Origin: Calycina herbarum
Taxonomy: Eukaryota > Ascomycota > Leotiomycetes > Helotiales > Pezizellaceae
Length of the DNA stretch: 64,000 bases
Assembly: GCA_001414485.1 (NCBI GenBank)
Contig: LLEY01000134.1
Span: 62,001 to 126,000, forward strand
Direction: 5' to 3'
Below the pieces are notes generated by a model. That model ran no database searches, was not told where the DNA came from, and saw nothing but the letters and a program-made list of their open reading frames with translations. The position numbers and the translations under genes are program-made. Position 1 is the first letter of the stretch. Each line of letters opens with the position of its first letter. Of the stretch, positions 1 through 11,776 are shown piece after piece.

Positions 1-524
1 CTCGTGTAACCTAGCATTTTACACCACCACCATGCGCAGTATGCACAAAGGGGATTTTTGACATGTTTCCTGCAGGTCAAAAGCGGATCATCTGCAAATA
101 ATATCGATATTTTCAGGGATTCATTCCACCCAAGTGCCGGAAAGCCACAATTTGTCGTAGGGCTGTGCCGCTAATTACAACTCAGCGGTTGGCACTTTCT
201 AGAAGGTCATTCAAAGGTTACATGGGTTTCAATATAGCCTAATACAGCTCCAATGCAACTCAACGACTGGTTCTTTCCGGAAAGCTATCACAGCGTTCTT
301 CATGCAAGTTTAATGCATTTAGCTACTAGGGGGTGAGTCAGTTTTACACTACATTGTGTAACTTTCCCAGTATACTTCGGAGGTCAACAGCAAAATTTCA
401 TCTGGCATCACCTAAGAAAAACACCCGGGTCCTGGAGTCGAGTTTTTTATGCTAACCCATTCCTCCTGCATTCCCATATAATTTTCATCTCACTATCAAA
501 ACCCTCATTCTTGCCACAGAAGAC
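1..524. other. Upstream region of the MFS transporter gene
   Basis: Normal base composition and no RIP skew, unlike the block that begins near 1.3 kb. No open frame of note on either strand. By position it should hold the promoter and 5' UTR of the transporter that starts at 525, but I see no clear TATA box or known operator. Confidence 0.4.
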
Positions 525-1276
525 ATGGAGTCAGTCGAAAGAATTACTCCCGATGTTACTCCTGAAATGGCACCCCAAACTCGTGGGTGGCGCTTTTGGG
601 TAAGTGAATTCTTTATCTATTGAATTAAGTCCTAATCCGCATGAAGGCCATGATGACATCTATGGCGGTAGCAAGTTTTCATGCGGGTCTTGATGCCACA
701 GCTGTCTCGACAGCCATGCCATCAATAATCGAAGACTTTGGGACGAGTCAGGGCTACGTGTGGATTGCAAATGCCTACTTACTCACAACTACTGCTTTCA
801 CCCCGATATTTGGCCAAACGGCAAACATCTTTGGTCGTCGTGCACTGACAATCGCCGCCACTTTGATTTTTGCCATTGGATCAGCAATCGCGGGTCCTGC
901 TCCTAATCTTGGGACACTCGTGGCCGCTCGTGCTATCCAGGGCATGGGTTGTGCTGGACTCAATGCTCTGGTGGAGATGGTTGTGTGTGACTTGGTCCCT
1001 CTACGGGAGCGTGGCAAGTTCATGGGCTTCATCTTTGCTATCTATGCCGTTTCTACTACGATCGGGCCTCTTGTCGGTGGAGCTTTTGCCAGTTATGTAA
1101 CGTGGAGATGGATTTTCTACATAAATCTTCCGCTATCTGGATTGACACTTGCTATGGTCCTCATATCTCTTGGTGCATTACCCTCGGGATCAAAACTGGC
1201 CTTAAGCTCACTCAAACGGGTGGATTTCGCCGGAAACGCTCTGCTCGTCTCCGCAATCACCTCTCTTCTTTACTAA
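525..1276 (+). pseudogene. Truncated MFS drug transporter (DHA2/14-TM type), 5' part only
   Basis: Probable proton-driven multidrug or toxin efflux permease of the plasma membrane. Exon 1 is 525-599 (25 codons from ATG); a 47-nt intron 600-646 (GTAAGT...AG) follows; exon 2 runs from 647 in the same phase. The protein shows TM1 with the A-(L)-D-x-T-V-S-T-A-x-P motif, TM2 with W-x-x-x-A-Y-L-L-T, loop motif A (GQTANIFGRR), R-x-x-Q-G-x-G in TM4, V-C-D-L-V-P-L-R-E-R-G, and motif C of TM5 (GPLVGGAFASY, then WRWIFYINLP). About 235 residues are left of the usual 500 or more, ending LLVSAITSLLY-stop just before the repeat block. I infer that an insertion removed the last 8 or so membrane segments, so the product would be dead. 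The splice model is mine; the family call is secure. Confidence 0.85.
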
Positions 1277-1338
1277 ACTAACCTAGAAGGTATGTGCAAT
1301 CCATTCGAACCCTCGAATGGCCCAGCCGAGATTCCCCC

Positions 1339-2215
1339 TAAGTCTTATTCTCGACAAGATTTTGCGTTGCACCACCCCACAAGTACTATAAGATTAAGAG
1401 TTAGGAAATACTTTATATAGGGTTTTATACTATAATTTATACGCTCTAAGTCTTATTCTCGACAAGATTTTGGTTTGCACCACCCCCCTGTAATCCAAAA
1501 ACAGGGGGGGGTAGTACAGGTCTACTTTTGCACCACCCTACAAGTACTATAAGATTAAGAGTTAGAAAATACTTTATATTAGGTTTTATACTATAATTAA
1601 TACGCTCTTTCAAATGGGCGTAACTAAAAATTTATATCTATTTTATTGAATTAGTTTAGGGTTACGTTTAAGGTTAGTATTCTTACTTAGTAATCCTTTC
1701 TAAGTTCCTCTCGAGACTACCTACTTTCTTAACTTTAAATACGTGTATTAGACGTAATACTTAATAAAAAATAATTTTGACTTTAGATTAGTATATTTAA
1801 CTACTTAAAGTACTATACTATGTAATAATATTATAATCTTTAGTAAAGTAAAGCCTAATATATAGGATTTTAGTTTCGAGTTTAGGTATAGTATAGATCT
1901 ACTTTTACACTACCCTATAAGTACTATAGGATTAAGAGTTAGAAAATACTTTATATAAGGTTTTATACTATAATTTATATACTCTTTTAAATAGACCTTA
2001 CTAAAAATCTATATCTATTTTATTAAATTAGTTTAGAGTTATAGGTTTCTACTTAGTAATCCTTTCTAGTTTCTTTCTAAGACTACCTACTTTCTTAACT
2101 TTATATATATATATTAGATATATTACTTAATAAAAACTAGTTTTAACTTTAGATTACTTTATTTAACTACTAAAAGTACTATAATATCTAATAATACTAT
2201 AATTCTTAGTAGTTC
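1339..2215. repeat. Tandem direct repeats at the left border of the repeat block
   Basis: A unit of about 330-370 bp appears twice in tandem (about 1519-1888 and 1889-2215) and partly a third time (1365-1450). It contains the recurring string CAAGTACTATAAGATTAAG followed by an AGTTAGAAAATACTTTATAT core. The sub-repeat TAAGTCTTATTCTCGACAAG occurs at about 1339 and 1447. The second full copy is more AT-rich, as expected from RIP. There is no coding potential and the family is not recognised. Confidence 0.65.
1483..1509. repeat. Perfect 9-bp inverted repeat with G/C-run arms
   Basis: CCCCCCTGT (1483-1491) and ACAGGGGGG (1501-1509) flank a 9-nt loop. Outside the arms, both sides continue with related CACCACCC/GGTGGTGCA-like sequence. 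This looks like two transposon ends facing each other, or a single hairpin. It is the most G/C-rich spot in the AT-rich block. Confidence 0.6.
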
Positions 2216-2352
2216 TAGATATTAGTACTATTAAAAGAGTAGCTAATAGAATAGCTAATAGAGTAGATAGTAGAGTTAATACTAAAAAAGTAATAGAGTA
2301 AGTAGTAAATTATAAAAAACGTAACTTTTAATATAAGCTTCTAGAAGAAACT
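2216..2352. other. AT-rich spacer left of the first gypsy insertion
   Basis: Contains short AGAGTAGCTAATAGAATAGC-type reiterations but no recognisable gene. The last five bases (2348-2352, AAACT) are the left target-site duplication of the gypsy element. The same locus continues at 9922 beyond the element. Confidence 0.6.
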
Positions 2353-2635
2353 TGTAACGGCACGAAACGGATAATACTACAAAAGAGGTATATAGAAGTG
2401 CGTTCGATAGAATAACATATCCGAATACTAGGCTCTGATACGAAGGAAAAGACTAAATTAGTCTTTCCCGATAGAGAGGAGGTAGCTATTTATAAGAGGT
2501 TCGGATAATAGTAAGTCCGGAGCTATCTGGCTATTCTAAATCCTGAAACAACATCTGTATCGTATCCTATTCGGTATGTAGACTCGGCAATTCTAATTCC
2601 GATCATTCTAATCAATTCCTAATAGTTCTATTACA
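2353..2635 (-). repeat. LTR of element M (3' LTR)
   Basis: Starts TGTAACGG and ends TTACA, so it carries the TG...CA LTR signature. It matches 9639-9921 over its whole 283 bp, with mostly transition differences. Confidence 0.93.
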
Positions 2636-3139
2636 TCCCCCCTCCTTGAAAAAGACTCGTCCTCGAGGCTTCGTATTATTAGTACGGTATTGGTATAATA
2701 TCGGTAGGCGGTGTCTGTAGACGGTAGTATTATTGTTTATAGTTTAAATCGTAGTTTATTAGTTGTCTTTTATATAATAATAGCGATAAACGAAAGGAGG
2801 AGATCTAATTAGCTATCGGGTAGGAGTCGGTAAGCTATAGTGGCATTTATAGTTTATTCGCTATTGCCGTTTATAATAATAGTAACAAACAACAATTATA
2901 ACACGCTAGCTATTGTTGTTAGTTGTATATTAGTAGCTAACTCGCCCTCGATTCTGATTTCTTTTCCTCTTTCCTTTCTAATAAATAATAACAAATCAAA
3001 TCGTAAGAATACCCTCTAATTAGGTATATCTTCCTATACTAACGTCTTTAGATATATAAACATATAATATACAACATATACATATAACTACAACGTAAGT
3101 CTTCACCTTCAGAGTCGAGGCTAATTCAGAGTACTAATT

Positions 3140-3960
3140 AGTTCACATAGTATAATACCTCTTCCTTACTCTACTAGTGCCCTTCTGGATGCCTACCGTG
3201 TCTGCTATGTTCGATGCCTTCGAGCAAAAGCTAGAGACAGGGAGTACGAGTATATCTTCGTAAAAGACATATCTAAGAAGTGCGAGTATTACGTTAGGCA
3301 GAACGCCGTTTATGTCCTAGTAAGCAGTCCTAAGTCTAAACCAAGTCTAAACCTATACTAACTATTATAGTTGCTCTGGTTTGTAGAGAAGGAGTTTGTT
3401 ATCTTATAGCTCTTAGAAAGCCCGGTTACGATTAAGAAGGCTGCTAAGGCTATTAACAAGATTATAGTTGTTGCTGCTATAGAGGCACCTAAGACTATGA
3501 CGGAGTTATAGTACTCGCTCCTTAAGGAGACTTAGGCGCTTCGCGTCGAGGTTGCTATAAGTATTCCTCCCTTAGTCGGTGCGGTTACGGAGGTGATTTT
3601 AGACTAACATTCTAATAGGCTAGTAATGCCGTGTAGGTCTAGATTCGAGACCTCTTCGAAGCCTATCTAAAGAGCTTATAGGTCGCCGGTGGTTGTTAGA
3701 GTAAGAAGCGTAAGTATACAGAGGTGGAGGGGGTTCCTAGGGATGAGCCAGTTCGGGTCCCTTTTAGTAGAGAGAATAGCGAGGAGGAGGATTATAAGGA
3801 CGAGGATAATAAGAAGGCTGAGGCTGTTACTACACAGCTGGCTAATAGAGCAGCTAGGGTAGAGGAGGAGGTTAAGCTTTAGATCCTATTCAGTGGCGAC
3901 TCGGTGTTGTCTTCTTATTCTTCTACTTTGTCGATTTTAAGTTACTTAGGGGTAACTAGG
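3140..3960 (+). pseudogene. Antisense accessory ORF of element M: Cys-rich protein, degraded
   Basis: Runs opposite to gag-pol, in the 1.3 kb between the end of pol and the 3' LTR. The frame starting near 3180 reads a C-x(1-3)-C cluster (RVCYVRC), a basic stretch, then I-S-K-K-C-E-Y-Y-V-R and further Tyr codons (TAT) that fit RIP-mutated Cys codons (TGT). A hydrophobic/helical stretch (about 3370-3600) and a Glu/Asp/Lys-rich tail (about 3720-3870, in a shifted frame) follow. The composition shows real coding bias, unlike the complementary strand. No family is recognised. It resembles the antisense ORF at 52836-53395 in element C, which suggests a shared accessory protein, perhaps a zinc-binding DNA- or RNA-interacting factor. 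That function is inference only. Confidence 0.5.
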
Positions 3961-3989
3961 ATTAGTAGATACTATTAAGAGTTGTTTAG

Positions 3990-6900
3990 TTAAATAATAA
4001 ACTCTTTACTCGTCCTTGTTTATTTCCTATATACGTATCTATTTAGAGAGGAGTCGAGGTGGTCCCGGTTACTCTAGGTATTTAACATAGAAGTCTCTTA
4101 ATCGATGTAGTAAACCTTAAAAATTGTTAGTAGGATACTAAGTAGGGTCTAAATCGTAGCTGACCTATTTTACTTAATACTATAGTTATCTCTTAAAAAG
4201 TCTACTAATAAGAATCTCTTAAACTTCCTATTCTTATATACTCTAAATAATCTCTAGGGGTGGCTCTAAGGCTTCCTATCCAGTTAGGAGGGTATTCGGG
4301 TCCTTAGACAATACGTCTACAGCGAAAACATTATAAATTAATAATCCTTCTAGGAGCTTTAACTTATAAGAGTATCCTATACGTTCTAGTATCTCAAAAG
4401 GTCCTATCTACTACTCAGCTAGCTTTCGGCTAGGTCGATTTATCTTAAGGTTCCTTATTAATAAGTAGACTTTATTACTAACATCCTAGTTAATAGCTCT
4501 TCAGTGTTAATTCGTACTGTCTTATATTCTCTACTAGGCTTTGGTTATATTGTCTTTAGCTACGTTCCAGGCCGAGTACATACGTTAGGCTATTTTAGCT
4601 GTCTTATCGTAATTTAATCGTTCTTAGGGAATAGAAGTCTTTAGAGTATTCTAGTCCTATAAGGTTCTCGAATCGAGTCCGAACTTAAGCTAATAAGGGG
4701 TTATACTAATCGAAGAGTATAAGAGAGTCATTTATACTCGGTCTATTAGAGGGATTAACTCGCTCTAATTATCCTAGTAGTAGGTAACGAAAGGCCTCAG
4801 TCTCTAATCGATATATCGGTTTATAATCTCTGTCTAACTATCTGTTTATTTATAGTAAGTTATAAAGAGTTTAAGCTTAATACTAATAATACGACAGAAT
4901 TCCGTCTAAAAAGCTAAGACGAATTAAGGTCCTCTATTAGACGTAATCGATTTAGGACAGTATCTAAAACAATAGATCTATTATATAAAAAGTTAAGCTA
5001 ATCCTTTAGCGTCGGTTATAGAATAGTAGGGAATAGACACTAAGTCCTTCCTAAGGCGGTTGATAAATACTAGTATAGTGTTATATCCGTGTTTATCTTT
5101 TAAAAAGGACTTAAAATCCATATACAAATACTATATCAGGTAATTAGGAACTAGTAGTAGATGAAGAAACCCTTGCTATTTAATTTATCGAGGATAAGAG
5201 TATCTATACGCTTAGCAGTTAGCTATGTATACTTTATAGTCCGAACCTATGCCGATCCAGTAGTAAGCAGGAGCTAATAACTAGTATATCTTTTAGACAC
5301 TTAGGTAAGCACTAGATACTTAGTCGTAGACTTCTCGGATCAGATTCATATAGAGTTCGGTGTTTCTTTAGATATAAAGCCGTCCTCTAAATAGGAGTAA
5401 ATTGTCTAGTAAGATAGTATAACTGTTCTTAAGCTAGCTACGCTCTTCCTAGAAGGATTATATATTATCTGCCTTTAGCCTCTAAATCAGGTCCGACCTA
5501 GATTTTAGTATAATATCCAGCTAAATCGTACTAATAGATATCGCTTATTTTTATAAAAAGGTCTAAGTAAGGTCGGTGTTGATTTAGAGGTCTAACCTAA
5601 CAGGTCTAAAAAGGGTACGTAAGCGGCTGTCTAACTTGACTTAATCCTATATTTTAATATCTTACTCGCGTCTAGTTAGAATATCCGCCTTTTAATTTAC
5701 TATTCCAGACATAAATCAGATCTAGAAATTAAAGTCGGATAGGAATTCCATCTATCGTACTTGCTTAGCCGTAAGTAGCTTAGTTGTTATAAAGTATTCT
5801 AAGGATCTATAGTCCGAGTATACGTCGATACAGCTCTAATACGACATAAGTTCAGGCCTCTACTTCTTAAACACTTCGATAATTACAAACAATTCCTTAT
5901 TATAGATTTCCTAATTCGCTTCGTAGCCGACTAGGACGTAGGAGTAAAAACCTATAGAATACCACCGATCACCGTATTATTAAGAGAATACACCTGCTAT
6001 TACTCTATCAGAAGAGTCTATCTCTAGCTTCGTATCAAGTTCAGGGTCGAAGTAATATAAAGCTTAAACTAAGAGTAGCTAGGTCTATAATTCTTCGAAG
6101 GCTTTCTCGTATTTAGGTGTCCACCGAAACGGCTCCGAAGAGCGCGTTATAGTAGTTAGAGGTTTTACGATTTTGCTGAAGTTCTTAATAAATTGTCTAT
6201 AGAAACTACAAAAGCCTAGGTAGGACTTTACACCTGTTACAGTACTAGGTCGGGCCTAGTTATATAGAGGTTCCACTTTCTTAGGGTCTACTTCGAGTCC
6301 TTTCATAGTTAATATATAACCGAGATATTTAACTCGAGTAACGCTGAATTCGCTTTTCTTAATATCCACTTAGAGTCCTACTTCTTAGAGCCGATTTAAG
6401 ACTTTCCTAACTTATTTCTTATATTCTTTAATACTATCCGAATAAATTAATATATTGTCTAGGTAAGCAATATAGAAGTTATCTAGATATTCGATTAAGA
6501 CGTCGTTTATATAACGTTAGTAGGTAGCGGGTCTATTACAGAGTTCAAAAGAAAGGACCTTACATTTATATATTCTATACCTAGTCCTAAACGTGGTTAT
6601 CTCTTCTAAGTCAGGGTTTATTCAAATACAGTAGAAGGCTTATCATATATCTAACTTAGTAAAGATCTTAGCTTTCCTTATTCTCGAAAGGAGTTCGTCG
6701 ATATAAGGAATCAGGTAGAGGTCGTTTTAAGTAAGAGTATTAAGCTTCTAATAATCGATATAGAACCGTAGCTTATCGCTATTAGGCTTTTTAACAAAGA
6801 GTACTAGTAAGACGAAAAGACTATTACTATTAACGATAAATCCTTTATTTAAATTATTAATAAGGTACTCTTTCGTCGCTTATAGCTCTACAGTTGACTG

Positions 6901-9560
6901 TCGATATAGTAGTAAGTAGGAGGTAGGAAGTGGTTTATTTAAGGTGATTTTATAATTATATTTATAGTAAGGAGGAAGTTTGTCCAAAGCTGCCTTTAAG
7001 AATACATCTTAGTATAAGGAATAACATTTAGAGAGTCGGGACTATATCAGATCTATAGTCTCAGCGTCGTTTATAGGCAGAGCTGACTTCTCTTCGATAA
7101 TCCGATCTAATTCGTAGATACTAGTTATAAAGAACTCGGTATCGGGTTATTTCATATCAAAATGCAAAGCATTCGTACTTAACTTGCTAATAAATAAGTA
7201 TATAGTCTAATCCGTCTAGGCTATACTTACAAGTCGGAGGGGATTCGGACTAGAGTTAGATATAGAATTGTTAGGAGTTAGAGTCGTAGATAACAGTGAT
7301 AACTCAGCTAAGAGTTCACCACTCTTCCGTCGTTTTTCGTCTTAATAGAGAGCGTAATCCCTTTAATTCGTATCTAACTATATATTTAAATAAGGCTTCT
7401 AGATCTAGCTAGAAGTTAAAGAAAGTAAGATCTCCTTTCTGAAGTAGGGAGTCGGTAGGGTTTCGGCTAGCCAAATAAGTTGATTCCTAGCAGGGTTAAG
7501 GAGAATTTTAAAGTATTTTAACTATTTGTTTCCGATAATTAAGTCTTATTATCTAAGATCTAAGACAACAAAGGGGCAGTTATAGATACGACGTCTATCC
7601 AGGTTCAGATATAGCCGTATAAACTATGTTACCTTATTCTTAATACTACTATCGTATCCACGAACAGACACTGAGTAGGGTAGTTTTTGAATCTGTAATC
7701 CTAGCGATTAGGCTAGTTGTAGAGCTAAAGGTTGATTTAAGAATAGAAAACCGTTCGCTCCTATATCTATCAAAGCTCGTAACTTAACACTATATCCGTA
7801 TATACTAAGGGTTGTATCTATAAGGAATTGGTTTCCTCTTATAAGGCTAGAAAGATTAAGGTTTAATAGGTCATATTTGCGTAGGCCTAGGAAGGAGTCT
7901 TTACCTAGGCTGCCTCGTTTTCCCTCTGATTTAGGACTAAATCGAGGTACTCTACGAGGACTTATATATCATCTTCGTCCACTTCCTAGACTATCTCTTT
8001 AATACTAGGTAGCTAAGAGTAATCGGGTTTATAATGTCTAGGCTTACCGTAGTAGTGACACGTTATACTAGCTAAGACTCGATCTGTAGTCTTTTAGCGT
8101 TCAGGAGTCGAGGTAGGTTTATAAGTTTAGGAAGTGGTCTGAACGGTAGGGAAGGATCCTTATATAGGTAGGGAGGGTTTTAGTATTATACTAAATAAGG
8201 GTTAAAAGGTAGTCTTTTTAACTGAAGTGGTTATACCGACTAGCTTAGTTATATTAGCTATATATAACTTAGCGTTTCAGCGTTTTTCCTTATCTAAGGC
8301 TAGAAGATCTGTTACTATTTCGACGAAGTTATAGTTCTAACGTCTCTTAAGTATAGCGGCTAAGTTTCGTAGCTATAGTATAATCTTCTCCTATATATAG
8401 AAGAACTGTTCTAACTCTAGTATCTCTCCGAGTATAGCTATACTTGAAAAGCGACCTCTGAAGTTAGTAAACGTTTCTCTAACGTGATCCTTTCCACCTA
8501 TCTACAAGGCCTAGAACGCGTTCCGTGTATCCTCTATCTTATATCTGGTTAAGAAATATAAATCTAAAAGTTTAATTATATCTTGATAATTGTAGAAAGT
8601 AATATAAATCGATTCAGACTTATATCTAGGCTTAAGGTAGTTCTTAGCAAGTCTAGTAGTTGTTCCTTATATAAGAGCCTTTCGAGTCGGGCTTGTATTA
8701 TAATAATCAGCATTTACTAGTAGTCTGTCGTGTACTGATATCTTCTATTGTTAGTATATAGGTAATATACTGTTATCTAAGAGTTTAATCTTTTCTATGA
8801 TCTTGCTTTTCGTAGGTTAGATAGGATTTAGACTACCTTCGAGGTCGAGTAGGGTGGTCTACCGTCGAGGGAAGGTATCAGAGGCAGGATCCCTTAAGCG
8901 AAAGAGGTCTAGTGTAGGACTTAGAAGGGAAGGAGGGTCGTTCTCGGATCGGGATCGTTAAGGTTAAGGGTCTCTGATTTAATTCCTAAGTTTGCTTATA
9001 ATTGATTCTAACTATATGAACTGATCGTTATTATCTTAAAGTTTTTCTTCTAAGCCTTATACTACGCCCTATATCTCGTCTGTATTAGAAAAGTCTCGGT
9101 TGTCTTTAGAGTTTCGAGTAGGTTGCTTTCCTTTCTAGGACCTTTTGTTTTTAGGTGTACGAGTACGGTTCGTAGACCTTTCGGAGGGGGGTCTACTAGT
9201 TTCTCTAGTAGGTTGCTTAACGCTCTTAAGCAGAGCTTTAGAGGGACCTGGGGTCTCTCCTTATTCTAGTATATCGTATACTGTTTAGAGGAGTTAAGAG
9301 GTAGATTTAGAAGCCTTCTAGGTAACTGTATATCGTCGACTGTCTATATCTTATATAGCAATCCCTATATAGAGAGGGTTATTAGAAGTCTCGGGAACAC
9401 TTAGTATATTCTACTCTTATCGACGTAAGAACCGCCTACGATTTTACTAGCTAACTGTTCAGATACTAAACCCCGGTGTTACTAGCTGTCTAGGTGGTCT
9501 CTGATTACCTAGCTATTTAAGGTTGTCGATATACTAATCCGAATCTAGGCCGAATCGAAT
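3990..9560 (-). pseudogene. gag-pol polyprotein of element M (degraded)
   Basis: On the complementary strand a CCHC zinc knuckle (C-x-x-C-H-Y-Y-G-K-P-x-H-Y-K-P) is visible at about 8035-8070, marking the end of Gag. The reverse-transcriptase catalytic box reads I-A-Y-L-D-N-I-L-I near 6450, the RIP form of YLDDIL. The integrase core is at about 4860-5160, with M-D-F-K-S-F-L-K-D-K-H-G-Y and later S-I-T-S-N-R-G-P-x-F-V (D to N by G-to-A). The many in-frame TAG/TAA stops fall at expected Gln/Trp positions, and few frameshifts are needed. It would have encoded the structural and replication proteins of the retroelement, and is now non-functional. Coordinates of the two ends are approximate. Confidence 0.85.
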
Positions 9561-9638
9561 TCAAAGCAAGTATGCTAGCGCGCTTAAGTAAGATATTATA
9601 ACAGGCCGTCCCCGGCGGAGTCGAATTTAGTCTTTTAA

Positions 9639-9921
9639 TATAATAGCATAAAACAGATAATACTATAAAAGAGGTATATAGAAGTGCGTTTAATAGAATA
9701 ACATATCCGAATACTAGGCTCTAATACGAAGGAAAAGACCAAATTAGTCTTTCCTAATAGAGAGGAGGCAGCTATTTATAAGAGGTTCGGACAATAGTAA
9801 GTCCAGAGCTATCTAGCTATTCTAAATCCTGAAACAACATCCGTATCATATCTTATTCAGTACGTAGACTCGGCAATTCCAATTCCGATTATTCCGATCA
9901 ATTCCTAATAGTTCTATTACA
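9639..9921 (-). repeat. LTR of element M (5' LTR)
   Basis: A 283-bp partner of 2353-2635. The start has decayed to TATAATAG, while the TTACA end is kept. It is followed directly by the AAACT target duplication. Confidence 0.93.
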
Positions 9922-10007
9922 AAACTACTAGAGTAGCTAGTATCTTAGCTTAGAAAGTTATTATACTATAAAGAAGTTATTATAGTTTATATCTAAGAAA
10001 TAGTATA
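9922..10007. other. Spacer between element M and the first Fot1-like element
   Basis: Begins with the right-hand AAACT duplication and ends with the TA dinucleotide (10006-10007) that flanks the Fot1-like transposon. Nothing else is recognised. Confidence 0.55.
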
Positions 10008-11075
10008 ACGTGGTTTATTAGAACCTTGGTTATATTAGGACTCTGATTAATTTTCTCGAAATCTTACTCTTTAACTTTAATATACGTTTTTTTAACCTTC
10101 TACTATATCTATTATTACTAAAGAATTAAAAGTTATTCTAGCTATTAAGATAATTCAAATATCTAAAAAGTTAAGTTAACGGAAAGCTATAAAGATCTAT
10201 AGAATATCTTATTTTATACTTAATAATAGAATAAACAGCTATCTTTCTCTAGCTAACCGTCGACTAGTAAATCTTAAATTATCTAAGGTAGAAGAAGAAG
10301 TAATTATTTAGAATATACTTAATATAGATTCTAGAGGGTTTATACCTTAGCTAGCTAGTGTAGAAGAAATAGCTAATTTTATTCTTAAGTCGTAGAGAGG
10401 AAAACGCGTTAGTAAGCTCTAGGCTTATTAATTTATACAACGATAACTAGGGTTAAAGACGTGTTTTAATCGCGTTTACAACTTCTAAAGAGCCTTATAC
10501 GAAGATCCTAACCTAATTAGTACGTGGTTCTAACTTATATAAAATATAAGAGCGAAATATAGTGTTTTAGATTATGATTTCTATAACTTCGACGAAACAG
10601 GCTTTATAATAGATGTGATTTGCCTTATAATAGTTGTTATACGTATAGATCGACGTAGTAGAGGTAAGGTAGTTTAGCTAGGTAATCGGGAATAGGCTAT
10701 AGTAATTGCTTATATTAATAGCGAGGGTTAAGATATCCTTCTATTTTTAGTTATCTAAGAGAAGAATTATCTTATAAATTAGTATATAGACAGCAGCCTC
10801 CTATATAACTAGGTTATTAAACCGATAAGTAATAGATAGATAAATAATAAGACAGGTCTAGAATAGCTAAAATACTTTAATAAGTATACTACTACTCGAG
10901 TAAAGGGTTTATATTAAATACTAGTATTAGATAGATATAAGAGCTACGAATCAGCTGAATTCTAAGAGTACTATAAGGTATATAATATTATAACTCTTAG
11001 ACTGCCTCTCTATTCGTCTTATCTAACCTAGCTACTTGATATTAAGTGTTTTAGTATATTAAAACAAGCGTATAG

Positions 11076-11225
11076 TGTCGGCATAATAATAAGTGAATAG
11101 CACTCCACGTGACCTTCTCGCTTAAGGTCTATTTAAGTAGACAGAGCAGCTTACTTTGCTCTATATATACGAACGATAATATACTCTTTTTATATCATAC
11201 TATTAGCTACTAAGTTATACTAACA
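11076..11225 (+). repeat. 5' LTR of the copia element
   Basis: A 150-bp LTR beginning TGTCGGCATAATAATAAGTG and ending TAACA. It differs from the 3' copy by a handful of transitions. Confidence 0.94.
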
Positions 11226-11404
11226 CTGATTAGTATCGTACGCGTAGATCAGAAAAACTAACTATATATATCGCGGTTCTCGGAATCGTAAGCTTACGTA
11301 CAGTTACGTAGTTGTGTAAAGTAGACTCCTCTTCTCAGAAGAGACTCCTTCTACTAGTTACACCCCTGATAATACCACTACAAACTCTAGGACTTGTAGT
11401 ACAG

Positions 11405-11515
11405 TTATAATAACCTTACAACCTCTCCGAATTATAATACAACCTTACAACCTTGTAACCTCTCTGAATTGCAATATAACCTTATAACCTTATAACCTCT
11501 TCGACTTATAATACT
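11405..11515 (+). repeat. Short tandem repeats in the copia leader
   Basis: Three imperfect units of about 35-40 bp, each made of AACCTTACAACCT-like strings followed by CTCCGAATTATAATAC-like strings. They lie between the 5' LTR and gag. This is untranslated leader; no function is evident. Confidence 0.6.
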
Positions 11516-11776
11516 ACTCTACTTGCAAACGCTCTTATAACCGCTCTTAAACCCTTTAGAGCGACTGTTACGTAAAGACAATTCACCTGATTTTTAATAA
11601 CTTATAAGTATCAAAAGTGTAACTTATAATAAAACAAAATTACGAAACAAGATTATAATATACTATTCACCTAGTATAAGATACTACTTATTATTACTAT
11701 TTTAAGCACCGACAACTTCGTCGACACTACTAACACTATAGCACCACTACTACAGTAGGTTGAAGACAAGGAAGCT

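Larger units (their letters stand above)
2353..9921 (-). mobile_element. Ty3/gypsy LTR retrotransposon (element M), RIP-degraded, minus strand
   Basis: A complete 7569-bp element with two 283-bp LTRs (2353-2635, 9639-9921). It is flanked by a perfect 5-bp duplication AAACT (2348-2352 and 9922-9926). The C-rich stretch right after the left LTR is the complement of a polypurine tract, which fits minus-strand orientation. Reading right to left gives Gag with a CCHC knuckle, then protease, reverse transcriptase, RNase H and integrase, so pol order is Ty3/gypsy. An extra plus-strand ORF lies between the end of pol and the 3' LTR. Stops are almost all TAG/TAA at former CAG/CAA/TGG codons, so the element is inactive. 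Confidence 0.93.

Noticed and set aside
1295..1330. tRNA gene suggested by a GGTTCGAATGG-like B box on the minus strand
   Set aside because: The arms around the loop do not pair and no A box or acceptor stem is present at the right distance.
11400..11560. CRISPR-like array in the copia leader
   Set aside because: The repeats are directly adjacent and imperfect, without unique spacers, and the host is a eukaryote.
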